Source of the DNA: Gammaproteobacteria bacterium RBG_16_57_12
GTDB lineage: Bacteria; Pseudomonadota; Gammaproteobacteria; RBG-16-57-12
Assembly (NCBI GenBank): GCA_001801365.1
Contig: MGXL01000141.1
Location: 1,781-14,486 of the forward strand
Reading direction: 5' to 3'
Length of the DNA stretch: 12,706 bases
Shown here piece by piece: positions 1-7,944 of the stretch. The first letter of the stretch is position 1, and each line of letters starts with the position of its first letter. A program made the translations under genes and the position numbers. Below the pieces are notes generated by a model. It saw only the letters and a list, made by a program, of their open reading frames with translations. It made no database searches and was not told where the DNA came from.

Positions 1-2567
1 CCCGGGGTCATCAGGTCGTGCCCAGCAGTCCGCTGGTGCCCGGCAATGATCCGACCCTGCTGTTCACCAATGCGGGCATGGTGCAGTTCAAGGATACCTT
101 CCTGGGCCTGGAGCCGCGCCCGTATGCGCGCGCCGTCAGTTCGCAGCGCTGCGTCCGCGCCGGCGGCAAGCACAACGATCTGGAAAATGTCGGCTATACC
201 GCCCGCCACCACACCTTCTTCGAGATGTTGGGCAATTTCAGCTTCGGCGACTACTTCAAGCGCGAGGCGATCCACTATGCCTGGGAATTCCTGACCCGGA
301 CCCTTGAGTTGCCCAGGGAAAAGCTGTGGGTGACGGTATTTGAAGAGGATGACGAGGCGGCGGACATCTGGCTCAAGGAGATCGGCGTGGATCCCGCGCG
401 CTTCTCGCGCATCGGCGCCACGGACAATTTCTGGTCCATGGGCGATACCGGGCCGTGCGGGCCCTGTTCGGAGATTTTTTACGATCATGGCCCGAAGATC
501 GCCGGTGGCCCGCCCGGCTCGCCCGACGCCGATGGTGACCGCTATATCGAAATCTGGAACCTGGTGTTCATGCAATATGACCGGGCCGCGGACGGCACCC
601 TGACGCCCCTGCCCAAACCCTCGGTGGATACCGGCATGGGCCTGGAACGGCTGGCGGCGGTGCTGCAAGGGGTGCACAACAACTATGACATCGACCTGTT
701 CCGGCATCTGATCCGGGCCGCCGCCGCCCTGGCGGGGCAGCAGGACCTGAACCATGCCTCGCTGCGCGTGATTGCCGACCATATCCGCGCCTGCGCCTTC
801 CTGGTCGCCGATGGCGTGATGCCGTCCAATGAAGGGCGCGGCTATGTGCTGCGGCGCATCATCCGCCGCGCCATCCGTCATGGCAGCAAGCTCGGGCTGC
901 AAGAAGCGTTTTTCTTCAAGCTGGTCGGCCCGCTGTGCGAGGTGATGGGCGAGGCCTATCCCGAGTTGCCGGGGGCTAAAGCGCAGGTGGAGCGCATCCT
1001 CAAGCAGGAGGAAGAACGTTTTGCCGAAACCCTGGAGCAGGGACTGCATATCCTGGAACAGGCCATCAAGGGACTGGCCGGCAAGACCATTCCCGGCGAG
1101 ACGATTTTCAAACTCTACGATACCTACGGCTTCCCGGTCGACCTGACCAATGACATCGCCCGCGAGCGGGGCCTGGCCCTGGACATGGCGGGTTTCGAGC
1201 AGGAAATGGCCGTCCAGCGGGAACGCGCCCGCGCCGCCAGTCACTTTGATGTGGCCTATGCCCACAAGCTGGAGATTGAAGGCAGCACGGTATTTACCGG
1301 CTACGAACATCTGCGGGAAGATGCGCGGGTGGTGGCGCTTTATCACGAGGGCCAGGCCGTCGACAGCCTGGCGGCCGGTCAGCAGGGCATGGTGATCCTG
1401 GACCGCACGCCTTTCTATGCCGAGTCGGGCGGTCAGGTCGGCGACAGCGGCGCGCTGCGCGGCGCTGGCTCCGAGTTTGCGGTGCAGGATACGCAAAAAC
1501 AGGGCGCCGAGATCATCGGCCATATCGGCAGGCAGCTGAGCGGATCCTTGCGCGTGGGGGATCAACTGCGCGCCGAAGTGGACACGGCGGCCCGGCAGGA
1601 CACCGCCTGCAACCATTCCGCCACACATCTGCTGCACGCCGCGCTGCGCCAGGTGCTGGGCGCGCATGTCAGCCAGAAGGGTTCGCAGGTGGCGCCGGGG
1701 CGCCTGCGTTTCGATTTTGCCCATTTTGAACCGCTGACGGCGGCGCAACTGCAGGCCGTCGAAGACCGGGTCAACGACCAGGTGCGCCTGAACAATGCCG
1801 TGGAGACCACGGTCATGACGCCCGATCAGGCCATCGCCCAAGGGGCCATGGCCCTGTTCGGCGAAAAGTATGGCGACCGGGTCCGGGTGTTGCGCATGGG
1901 GGATTTTTCCATGGAATTGTGCGGCGGCACCCACATCAGCCGCACCGGCGACATCGGCCTGTTCAGGATCATTACCGAGTCCGGCATCGCCTCGGGCGTG
2001 CGGCGTATCGAGGCCGTGACCGGCGGGACCGCCCTGGAGCTGGTGCGCCGGCAGGAGGCGCGGCTCAACGCCCTGGCCGAGCTGGTCAAGGGTACGGCCG
2101 ATACCGTGGTGGACAAGGTCACGCAGTTGCTCGAGCGTAACCGTGCCCTGGAGAAGGAGCTGGAGCAGCTCAAGGCCAGACAGGCCAGTGCCGCCGGCAA
2201 TGATCTGGTCAGTCAGGCCGTGGAAATCAACGGCATCAAGGTGCTGAGCGCCCGGCTGGAGGGCGCCGATGCCAAGACCCTGCGCGATACCGTGGACCAG
2301 CTCAAGAACAAGCTGGGCTCGGCGGCCATCATCCTGGCCTCGGTCTCGGGAGACAAGGTCAGCCTGGTCGCCGGGGTGACCCCGGACCATACCCGGACCA
2401 TCAAGGCCGGTGAACTCGTCAACATGGTTGCGCTGCAGGTTGGCGGCAAGGGCGGCGGCCGGCCCGACATGGCGCAGGCCGGCGGAAATGACCCTGCCGC
2501 CCTGGATGGCGCCCTCCGTTCCGTCCCGGAATGGATAAAACACAAATTACTTAGTGAAATCGTGTAG
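1..2567 (+). CDS. alaS: Alanyl-tRNA synthetase, 5' end cut by window edge
   Basis: Class II alanyl-tRNA synthetase, which charges tRNA-Ala in the cytoplasm and edits mischarged Ser/Gly. The reading frame is open from base 3 and reads [17 protein letters not shown], matching residues about 19 onward of the E. coli enzyme, so only about 18 N-terminal residues lie outside; the GTG at 18 is internal and is not the start. Visible: the catalytic-core stretch [13 protein letters not shown], the tRNA-recognition region with RVIADHIR and [11 protein letters not shown], and the editing-domain zinc ligands HSATH (1614-1628) and CGGTH (1920-1934). A coiled-coil stretch rich in Leu/Glu precedes the C-Ala domain with its [15 protein letters not shown] motif. 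All key residues are present and the length fits the family (about 870). The next gene, lysC, starts 66 bases downstream. Confidence 0.98.
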   Translation, partial: RGHQVVPSSPLVPGNDPTLLFTNAGMVQFKDTFLGLEPRPYARAVSSQRCVRAGGKHNDLENVGYTARHHTFFEMLGNFSFGDYFKREAIHYAWEFLTRTLELPREKLWVTVFEEDDEAADIWLKEIGVDPARFSRIGATDNFWSMGDTGPCGPCSEIFYDHGPKIAGGPPGSPDADGDRYIEIWNLVFMQYDRAADGTLTPLPKPSVDTGMGLERLAAVLQGVHNNYDIDLFRHLIRAAAALAGQQDLNHASLRVIADHIRACAFLVADGVMPSNEGRGYVLRRIIRRAIRHGSKLGLQEAFFFKLVGPLCEVMGEAYPELPGAKAQVERILKQEEERFAETLEQGLHILEQAIKGLAGKTIPGETIFKLYDTYGFPVDLTNDIARERGLALDMAGFEQEMAVQRERARAASHFDVAYAHKLEIEGSTVFTGYEHLREDARVVALYHEGQAVDSLAAGQQGMVILDRTPFYAESGGQVGDSGALRGAGSEFAVQDTQKQGAEIIGHIGRQLSGSLRVGDQLRAEVDTAARQDTACNHSATHLLHAALRQVLGAHVSQKGSQVAPGRLRFDFAHFEPLTAAQLQAVEDRVNDQVRLNNAVETTVMTPDQAIAQGAMALFGEKYGDRVRVLRMGDFSMELCGGTHISRTGDIGLFRIITESGIASGVRRIEAVTGGTALELVRRQEARLNALAELVKGTADTVVDKVTQLLERNRALEKELEQLKARQASAAGNDLVSQAVEINGIKVLSARLEGADAKTLRDTVDQLKNKLGSAAIILASVSGDKVSLVAGVTPDHTRTIKAGELVNMVALQVGGKGGGRPDMAQAGGNDPAALDGALRSVPEWIKHKLLSEIV

Positions 2568-2600
2568 GACATCGCCTACAATACTCCCTCAGTAGGGGGT
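2563..2600 (+). other. Two small hairpins in the alaS-lysC gap
   Basis: Two adjacent inverted repeats. TGTAGG (2563-2568) pairs with CCTACA (2575-2580) across the alaS stop codon with a 6-base loop. ACTCCCT (2583-2589) pairs with AGGGGGT (2594-2600) with one G-T pair and a 4-base loop. Neither is followed by a T tract, so they are not convincing terminators. They could shape the lysC leader or stabilise the alaS 3' end. The TACAAT at 2577-2582 could be a -10 box for lysC, but no good -35 lies at the right distance. Confidence 0.35.
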
Positions 2601-2633
2601 AGTGTTCAACTCTACCTCGGTTATGAAGACGAT

Positions 2634-3866
2634 ATGGCATTGATAGTTCAGAAGTACGGCGGCACCTCGGTGGGTGGCATCGAACGCATTGAGCGGGTCG
2701 CCGAGAAGGTGATCGCCAGTTACCACCAGGGAAATCAGGTGGTCGTGGTCGTCTCCGCCATGAGCGGGGAGACCAACCGCTTGATCGATCTGGCCAAGGC
2801 CATCGACCCGCGCGCGGATGCCCGCGAGCTGGACGTGCTGATGTCCACCGGCGAACAGGTGACCATTGCGCTGCTGAGCATCGCCCTGATCAAGCGCGGC
2901 TACAAGGCCCGCTCGTATACCGGCAGTCAGGTCCATATCCGCACCGACAGCGCCTATAACAAGGCGCGCATCATGGACATCGATGCCGCGCGCCTGAAGG
3001 CGGATCTGGATAGCGGCGTCATTGTGGTGGTGGCGGGCTTCCAGGGCGCGGATGAGCACGGCAACATCACCACGCTGGGGCGTGGCGGCTCGGATACCTC
3101 GGCGGTGGCCCTGGCCGCGGCCCTGAAGGCCGACGAATGCCAGATCTATACCGATGTGGACGGAGTTTATACCACCGATCCGCGGGTGGTGCCGCAGGCC
3201 AGACGGCTGGAGCGCATCACCTTTGAAGAAATGCTGGAAATGGCCAGCCTGGGATCCAAAGTATTGCAGATACGGTCGGTGGAGTTTGCCGGCAAATACA
3301 ACGTGCCCCTGCGGGTGTTGTCATCCTTTGAAGAAGGGCGGGGCACCTTGATTACCTACGAGGAGCCGAACATGGAAGAAGCCAAGATTGCGGGTATCGC
3401 GTTCAATCGCGACGAAGCCAAATTGACCATACTGGGCGTGCCCGACCAGCCCGGCGTGGCCTATCGCATCCTTGGGCCGATTGGCGACGCCAATATTGAA
3501 GTCGACATGATTATTCAGAATGTCGGTGCCGACGAGACCACGGACTTCACCTTCACCGTGCATCGCAATGATTACGACAAGGCCATGGAAATACTCAAGG
3601 GTGTTTCCAGGCAACTGGGGGCCAGGGAGGTCAATGGGGACAAGAAAATAATCAAGATATCACTGGTGGGCGTGGGCATGCGCTCCCACGCCGGTATTGC
3701 CAGCGCCATGTTCAAAACGCTGGCAAGTGAAGGAATCAACATCAAGATGATATCAACCTCGGAAATCAAGATTTCCGTGGTGGTGGATGAGAAATACCTG
3801 GAACTGGGCGTGCGTGCGCTGCACACCGCCTTTGGTCTGGATCAGCCGGTGGCCGCAACAGCCTGA
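2634..3866 (+). CDS. lysC: Aspartokinase (aspartate kinase)
   Basis: Phosphorylates aspartate, the first step toward lysine, diaminopimelate, threonine and methionine. The 410-residue protein starts with the kinase signature KYGGTSVGG (residues 7-15). It carries the substrate-site stretch STGEQVTIALL and the ATP-site stretch GRGGSDTSAVALAAAL (about 147-162), then YTDVDGVYTTDPRVVP. The C-terminal third (about 264 onward) has two tandem ACT domains, visible as LTILGVPDQPGVAYRILG and ISLVGVGMRSHAGIASAMF, the usual site of feedback inhibition by Lys/Thr. Length and architecture match the single-function Pseudomonas-type enzyme rather than the fused aspartokinase-homoserine dehydrogenase. The Shine-Dalgarno is weak (GAAG 2625-2628). 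It sits between alaS and csrA, as in many gammaproteobacteria. Confidence 0.97.
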   Translation: MALIVQKYGGTSVGGIERIERVAEKVIASYHQGNQVVVVVSAMSGETNRLIDLAKAIDPRADARELDVLMSTGEQVTIALLSIALIKRGYKARSYTGSQVHIRTDSAYNKARIMDIDAARLKADLDSGVIVVVAGFQGADEHGNITTLGRGGSDTSAVALAAALKADECQIYTDVDGVYTTDPRVVPQARRLERITFEEMLEMASLGSKVLQIRSVEFAGKYNVPLRVLSSFEEGRGTLITYEEPNMEEAKIAGIAFNRDEAKLTILGVPDQPGVAYRILGPIGDANIEVDMIIQNVGADETTDFTFTVHRNDYDKAMEILKGVSRQLGAREVNGDKKIIKISLVGVGMRSHAGIASAMFKTLASEGINIKMISTSEIKISVVVDEKYLELGVRALHTAFGLDQPVAATA

Positions 3867-3966
3867 ACGGCGGAATGCTGAACCATAAGGGCAAGGGATA
3901 CTTAAGTTTCAGGGGTTATTTTTAGATAAACGGGGTAAGCAAGAGTCCGCAGCTCCAGTGAGCGAA

Positions 3967-4016
3967 TTGACAATTGTTTACAGATCGGAGCGGTGTCTCG
4001 GTATACACTATCCGAT
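3967..4016 (+). promoter_or_regulatory. Putative csrA promoter and leader hairpin
   Basis: An AT-rich patch in the lysC-csrA gap contains TTGACA (3967-3972), TTTACA (3977-3982) and TATACA (4002-4007). The last two are 19 bp apart, so the pairing is not ideal. The same stretch forms an interrupted stem: ATCGGA (3984-3989) with TCCGAT (4011-4016) and, inside it, GTGT (3993-3996) with ACAC (4005-4008). E. coli csrA has several promoters; which elements work here cannot be decided by eye. Confidence 0.35.
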
Positions 4017-4079
4017 ATCACATTATCCAATCGCATACGTAATGTGCCTGCGGAATGATTTTTGACCAGGAGAAATAAT

Positions 4080-4292
4080 ATGTTGATTCTCACAAGACGA
4101 GTTGGTGAAACGCTTATCATCGGTGACGATGTTACCGTGACCGTGCTGGGCGTAAAGGGCAACCAGGTGCGCATTGGCGTCAATGCGCCCAAAGATATCT
4201 CGGTACACCGTGAAGAAATTTACGAACGCATCCAGAAAGAAAAGAGCGGCGAAACCGAGAGTGAGAGCGAGAGCGAAACCCAGGGCTTTTAA
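4080..4292 (+). CDS. csrA: Carbon storage regulator CsrA/RsmA
   Basis: Small dimeric RNA-binding protein that recognises GGA motifs in mRNA leaders and controls translation or stability of transcripts for carbon metabolism, motility and biofilm. The 70-residue protein opens with [20 protein letters not shown], the standard CsrA N-terminus. It keeps [20 protein letters not shown], which includes the conserved RNA-contacting Arg of VHREE (residue 44). I chose ATG 4080 over the upstream in-frame start at 4062 because AGGAGA (4068-4073) sits at proper distance and the family begins at MLIL. The tail (about residues 59-70) is a Glu/Ser/Thr repeat ([10 protein letters not shown]) encoded by near-identical hexamers, longer than the 61 residues of E. 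coli CsrA. A strong terminator follows. Confidence 0.97.
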   Translation: MLILTRRVGETLIIGDDVTVTVLGVKGNQVRIGVNAPKDISVHREEIYERIQKEKSGETESESESETQGF

Positions 4293-4346
4293 GCAGGGAC
4301 TCGGTCTGCGGCCAGTATCCGCCAGGCAATTTACGCCGAACATTGC

Positions 4347-4373
4347 GGGCCCCGACCGGGGCCCCAAGTTTTT
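4347..4373 (+). terminator. Rho-independent terminator after csrA
   Basis: GGGCCCC (4347-4353) and GGGGCCC (4358-4364) form a perfect 7-bp GC stem with a GACC loop, followed by CAAG and a run of five T (4369-4373). It lies 55 bases after the csrA stop and upstream of tRNA-Ser, so it separates the mRNA from the tRNA transcript. Confidence 0.9.
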
Positions 4374-4391
4374 ATAAGGTCCAGAAAAGGG

Positions 4392-4420
4392 TTCACTATT
4401 CCCCCCGATTTTGAGAGAAT
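4392..4420 (+). promoter_or_regulatory. Possible tRNA-Ser promoter
   Basis: TTCACT (4392-4397) and GAGAAT (4415-4420) are 17 bp apart, each 4 of 6 to consensus. A TG dinucleotide precedes the -10 (4412-4413), and a GC-rich discriminator (AGCCCGCG) follows, as in growth-rate-controlled stable RNA promoters. The transcribed leader would contain the hairpin CCGGG (4439-4443)/CCCGG (4459-4463). The match is only moderate. Confidence 0.35.
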
Positions 4421-4493
4421 AGCCCGCGTGCTTATCCGCCGGGAGAGCCCTGGGCTGACCCGGAAAGACAGCAACACGTTCAACCTTGTATCA

Positions 4494-4584
4494 GGAGAGA
4501 TGGCCGAGAGGCCGAAGGCGCGCCCCTGCTAAGGGCGTATGGGCCAAAAGCCCATCGAGGGTTCGAATCCCTCTCTCTCCGCCA
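4494..4584 (+). tRNA. serV: tRNA-Ser, anticodon GCU
   Basis: A 91-base class II tRNA. The acceptor stem GGAGAGA (4494-4500) pairs with TCTCTCC (4574-4580), followed by discriminator G and encoded CCA (4582-4584). The anticodon arm is CGCCC-CTGCTAA-GGGCG, giving anticodon GCU (codons AGC/AGU). A long variable arm and the T loop GTTCGAATC are present. It is the positional equivalent of E. coli serV, downstream of csrA. Its last 20 bases and the following T are the left copy of the 21-bp direct repeat, so the present 3' end was probably supplied by the integrated element. Confidence 0.97.
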
Positions 4585-4585
4585 T
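4565..4585 (+). repeat. Left attachment repeat (attL-like)
   Basis: A 21-bp sequence comprising the 3' part of the T arm, the 3' acceptor strand, the discriminator, CCA and one T of tRNA-Ser. It is identical to 11186-11206. Identity ends abruptly on both sides (C versus A upstream, A versus T downstream). Tyrosine recombinases commonly use tRNA 3' ends as attB, and a truncated integrase reading frame opens 20 bases later. Confidence 0.85.
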
Positions 4586-4604
4586 ATTCCAACTAACTGA
4601 TTGA

Positions 4605-5096
4605 TTGTGCGCTAGAGTTCAACCAATCAAGCCGTTTACATATCTGAACTGGTACACCGACGAGGTACGCCGAGATGTCAGATATGTCTGTCCACACCAC
4701 CTTTTCAAACGTAACTCCTGTTACTACTTCCGGGCCAAGGTGCCCATCGACCTGCGTTTGCAGTTCGGCAAAAAGGAAGTCAAATACTCCCTCAAAACCA
4801 AGGATCAGGCAGAAGCGAAGCTGCTCGTCCGCCAGGCATCTGTCGAGTTTGTTAGGAAGTGCGAGGCATACCGAAAAGGTGTGGTTTCCAATGACGAGCC
4901 GATCCGCAATCTGGTTCTAAATGAAGAATCGATTCAGCGCATCTGCGAGAAGTGGAAATATCTGATGCTGGAGGGGGATGAGCGGATGCGCATGAGCGAT
5001 CTCCCCGACTCTGAGCACCAAGAGCAGATGGCCATTCGTCATCGGGGGTATTGGCTCCATTTCGGGAAGCAGTTTGAGAGGGTATGGTCTTATTGA
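4605..5096 (+). pseudogene. Tyrosine recombinase/integrase, N-terminal fragment
   Basis: An open frame of 163 residues from a TTG at 4605; the true start is unclear and no good ribosome binding site is visible. The segment HLFKRNSCYYFRAKVPIDLR followed by KKEVKYSLKTKDQAEAK is typical of the N-terminal (DUF6538-like) part of phage and island integrases. The frame ends with TGA after HFGKQFERVWSY. The catalytic domain with its Arg...HxxR...Tyr set is absent, and neither other forward frame downstream restores it, so the gene lost roughly its C-terminal two thirds. Its place directly beside the tRNA-Ser 3' end identifies it as the integrase of the surrounding element. A standalone DNA-binding role for the fragment is possible but unsupported. 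Confidence 0.75.
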
Positions 5097-5537
5097 CAGG
5101 GGCGAGAAACCTGCGGAGATCGTCCGATGCTGCGGTTGCCCCTTCAGTTGCAGTGACGCTGAGAAGGAGGGATAACACGAGCGTTCCAATTCGCCTGAGC
5201 GCACATACTCCGATAGCCAGGTTAAACATTGCGGTGAAGGTTGAAAGGCATATTGTGAACCGACGGCTGACATATGTTTGGCGAATTGCACCTCTCCAAG
5301 CGGGTCAGAGTGGCACGGACATACGACTGTGGTGCTCCCGAATGGCGATTCTCGGGATCGGCATAGTAGTGTCACCTTACGCCAGGTGATGCCGTTTCAA
5401 CAAATGGAATCCGGGGCTTTCCATAGAAGATGCTAAGGTAGGACCAGCAAACGGTTGTTTCGTGAAATGAACACCAGATCTACTTCGGTTCGATGGCTTA
5501 TGGGTAGGCAGTATATTTGATAAGGAGGAGTAGTTTC
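5097..5537. other. Gene-poor stretch between integrase remnant and antiporter
   Basis: About 440 bases with no recognisable gene. A forward frame (5084-5389) and a reverse frame (5375 down to 4917) are open, but neither shows a family I recognise or a good ribosome binding site. The reverse frame also runs across the integrase fragment, which argues against it. This is where the integrase C-terminus should be and is probably scar sequence left by the deletion. A TATATT at 5512-5517 lies too close to the antiporter ribosome binding site to be a convincing -10. Confidence 0.5.
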
Positions 5538-6740
5538 ATGAACTTTTTTCCCACTTGGCCACTGGAGATCAACGCCTTTCTGGTGTTTGGTCTGCTGGTC
5601 GTGGCGGGGTTGATCGGTGGCGAGCTGGCGCGGCGCAGCCGTTATCTGCCGCGCATCACCGGCTTCATCGCCATTGGTTTTGTGTTGGGGCCGGGGCTGC
5701 TGGGGCTCATCACCCCCGAGATGTTGAACCTGGCCCGGCTCTTTGTTGATGTGGCGTTGGGGCTGATCCTGTTCCATTTGGGGCGCCTGCTCGATGCCTC
5801 TCACCTCTGGCGCGAACGTCCGCTGCTCGCCGCCTCGTTCTTCGAAGCCGTGCTGTCGTTTGGCGCCCTTTTCGGCGTGCTCTATTTTCTTGGCATCACG
5901 CCGGTATTGGCGGCGCTGGCGGCGGCGATCGGTATCTCCTCCTCGCCGGCGGTGGTGCTGCTGGTGGTGCGCGAGCTGAATGCCAGCGGCCCGCTCACCG
6001 ACCGGGCGGTGACCCTGGTGGCGTTGAATAACATCTTGTCCTTTCTGGCCTTCACTGCGTTGCTCCCATTCCTCCACTACGCCCAGGAAGCGGACTGGGG
6101 AACAATCCTGCTGCAACCGTTGTACAAACTGTTGCTCTCGCTGCTGCTGGCGTGGCTGCTGTGCCGGGTTTTACTCTGGCTGGCGCGATGGCTGGGGCCG
6201 GGGGCGGGGATGCAGTTCGCCCTGATCATCGGTGTCGTCATCAGTGGTGTGGGGTTGGCCAAGCTCCTCAATGCCTCACCCTTGTTGATGTTGCTGGCCC
6301 TAGGGGTGCTGTCGCGCAATCTGGACCATAACAAGGTGGTGGCGCCGGTCGATTTCGGCCACGGCGCCGAACTGTTTTTTATCATCCTGTTTGTGGCTGC
6401 GGGCGCCAATCTGCATGTGGACGATCTCATGACGGCGGGTGTGGCGTCTGTGGCCTTTGTAGTGGCCCGCTTTCTGGGCAAGGGACTGGGGGTGTTGGTG
6501 TTGATCCCCGTGCTGGGTGCACGCAAATCCCTTCTTATTGGCGGTACGCTCGTTCCCATGGCGGGCATGGCCATTGGCCTGACTCAAACAGCTGCTGAAA
6601 TGTATCCGGCGTTTGCGGCAACACTCACTGCAATTGTTCTGGGGGCAATTGCGATCCTGGAGACGATTGGCCCTGTGGCAACTGTGTATGCGCTCAAAAA
6701 GAGTGGTGAAGTCAGCCCAGAGGCGCGCGTGGATCATTGA
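5538..6740 (+). CDS. CPA2-family cation/proton antiporter, no regulatory tail
   Basis: A 400-residue inner-membrane protein of the Na+/H+ exchanger fold (PF00999-like, CPA2/Kef side), expected to exchange Na+ or K+ for protons. I chose ATG 5538 because AGGAGG (5523-5528) lies 9 bases upstream; the in-frame TTG at 5517 precedes that site. About 12 hydrophobic segments are visible. Family stretches include LPRITGFIAIGFVLGP, GISSSPAVVLLVVRELNASG and LVPMAGMAIGLTQ. The ion-binding helix reads VALNNILSF, with Asn164-Asn165 where most relatives have ND, DD or QD. The GLELD-type motif reads GRLLD, and the usual Arg after the last-repeat Pro is absent. It ends after the transmembrane domain, with no RCK/TrkA-N domain. 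A degraded second copy of its SSSPAVVLL region occurs at 7854-7936. The transported ion is uncertain. Confidence 0.85.
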   Translation: MNFFPTWPLEINAFLVFGLLVVAGLIGGELARRSRYLPRITGFIAIGFVLGPGLLGLITPEMLNLARLFVDVALGLILFHLGRLLDASHLWRERPLLAASFFEAVLSFGALFGVLYFLGITPVLAALAAAIGISSSPAVVLLVVRELNASGPLTDRAVTLVALNNILSFLAFTALLPFLHYAQEADWGTILLQPLYKLLLSLLLAWLLCRVLLWLARWLGPGAGMQFALIIGVVISGVGLAKLLNASPLLMLLALGVLSRNLDHNKVVAPVDFGHGAELFFIILFVAAGANLHVDDLMTAGVASVAFVVARFLGKGLGVLVLIPVLGARKSLLIGGTLVPMAGMAIGLTQTAAEMYPAFAATLTAIVLGAIAILETIGPVATVYALKKSGEVSPEARVDH

Positions 6741-6865
6741 GCAGCGCAACGGCTGTGGCAATACGCCAGCGCTGTGAATGCAGGACGCGCTGCAACGAGC
6801 CGGGATCTCTGGAGCCTGTTTCGCTTTCAATCGTCAGCAGATGGCATAACGCATCGTGATGTCGA

Positions 6866-6874
6866 TGGTATAAT
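6866..6874 (+). promoter_or_regulatory. Extended -10 promoter of mscS
   Basis: A consensus TATAAT (6869-6874) is directly preceded by TGG (6866-6868), giving a perfect TGnTATAAT. The -35 position at 17 bp (6846-6851, ATAACG) is poor, as is common for extended -10 promoters. Transcription would start near 6881, leaving a leader of about 80 bases before mscS. Confidence 0.6.
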
Positions 6875-6961
6875 TGGCAAACATTCTTCGTAAAAAAATC
6901 TTACCTCAAGCGAACCCGCTATCTGTCTAACTCAACGAGTCTACATAACCAGGGGGTTTTT

Positions 6962-7840
6962 ATGAATATCACAACATTTTCCGAATATCTGCATATCCCG
7001 ACGGAGGTGTTGCATGTCGTCATCATCCTGACACTGGCATGGGTGCTGATGGTTCTGAGCCGCAGGCTGATCCGCATGTTACGCAATTACATGAACGCAC
7101 GCGCCGATTCCGCCGAAGAGATCCGCCGCATCGAAACCCTGGCGCGGGTATTCCGCTACATCGACACGATGGTGATCTCGTTAGTGGCCGGCACCCTGGT
7201 ATTAAGTGAATTGGGCATCTCCATCGCGCCTATCCTTGGCGCTGCCGGCGTGGTTGGGCTCGCAGTCGGATTCGGTGCGCAAAGCCTGATCAAGGATTAT
7301 TTCAATGGCTTTTTCATGCTGCTTGAGAATCAAATTCGTCAGGGCGATGTTGTCGAAGTGTCCGGCAAGACTGGCGTCGTGGAAGACATCACACTGCGCT
7401 ATGTCTGTCTGCGCGACTACGAAGGAAGCGTCCACTACATACCAAACGGTCTGATTACCACGGTCACCAACAAGTCGCGTGGCTATGCCTATGCGGTGAT
7501 CGATTTGAGTATTGCCTATCGGGAAAGCGTCGATGAGGCTTGCGAAATAATGCTGCAAGTTGGGAAGCAATTGCGGTCAGATGAAATTATTGGCAAGAAA
7601 ATTCTCGATGACATCGAAATTGCGGGTGTGCAGGAATGGGGAGATTCCGCTGCCGTGCTGCGCTGCCGCTTCAAGACCGTCGCGCTGGAACAGTGGGGCG
7701 TGCGGCGCGAGTTTCTGCGACAGATGAAAGACGCCTTCGATGCCAGTGGCATCGAGATTCCTTATCCGCACCTGACCGTCTATGCCGGGCAGGACAAGCA
7801 AGGCAACGCGCCTGCCTTTCGACTGGCGATGCCTGAGTAG
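6962..7840 (+). CDS. Small-conductance mechanosensitive channel (MscS family)
   Basis: A 292-residue inner-membrane channel that opens when membrane tension rises and releases solutes during hypo-osmotic shock. Two N-terminal membrane helices are visible (about 16-32 and 66-85), then the Gly/Ala-rich pore helix (about 88-112) reading LGAAGVVGLAVGFGAQSLIK. The MscS beta domain follows, with GDVVEVSGKTGVVEDI and the motif YIPNGLI, then the mixed alpha/beta C-terminal domain. Length is close to E. coli MscS (286). The start ATG is preceded by AGGGGG (6951-6956). It follows the antiporter by 221 bases with its own promoter, so it is probably a separate unit. Position between antiporter sequences fits an ion and osmotic stress cluster. 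The gene appears intact. Confidence 0.93.
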   Translation: MNITTFSEYLHIPTEVLHVVIILTLAWVLMVLSRRLIRMLRNYMNARADSAEEIRRIETLARVFRYIDTMVISLVAGTLVLSELGISIAPILGAAGVVGLAVGFGAQSLIKDYFNGFFMLLENQIRQGDVVEVSGKTGVVEDITLRYVCLRDYEGSVHYIPNGLITTVTNKSRGYAYAVIDLSIAYRESVDEACEIMLQVGKQLRSDEIIGKKILDDIEIAGVQEWGDSAAVLRCRFKTVALEQWGVRREFLRQMKDAFDASGIEIPYPHLTVYAGQDKQGNAPAFRLAMPE

Positions 7841-7853
7841 AGTGGAGGGCGCC

Positions 7854-7936
7854 TTGCGGCGCTGGCGGTCGGCATCTCCACTTTGCCGGCAGTGGCGCTG
7901 CTGGTGGTGCAGAGTTGAAAGCCAAGGGGCTCTCAC
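7854..7936 (+). pseudogene. Fragment of a second CPA2 antiporter
   Basis: From 7868 to 7910 the sequence matches the intact antiporter at 5928-5970 at 36 of 43 bases without gaps. Resemblance extends with small gaps from about 7854 to 7936. Translated in the same frame it reads VGISTLPAVALLVVQS then a stop, against the intact AIGISSSPAVVLLVVREL. It lies 13 bases after the mscS stop and has no start or flanking antiporter sequence, so it is a relic of another copy or of a rearrangement. Confidence 0.7.
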
Positions 7937-7944
7937 ACCAGCCT

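Noticed and set aside
1826..2200. Reverse frames inside alaS
   Set aside because: They are shadows of the alaS coding strand with no family resemblance.
4494..4584. The right-hand repeat as part of a second tRNA-Ser
   Set aside because: Only the last 21 bases recur at 11186; the D and anticodon arms are absent upstream, so it is an attachment copy and not a gene.
5084..5389. Forward frame following the integrase fragment as a possible integrase continuation
   Set aside because: It contains none of the tyrosine recombinase catalytic motifs and its composition does not resemble the family.
5512..5517. TATATT as a -10 box for the CPA2 antiporter
   Set aside because: Transcription would begin inside the ribosome binding site, and no -35 is present at 16-18 bp.
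5433..6116. Long reverse frame opposite the antiporter, rich in Gln, Arg and His
   Set aside because: Composition is that of an antisense shadow of a GC-rich membrane protein gene, and it lies opposite a clear CDS.
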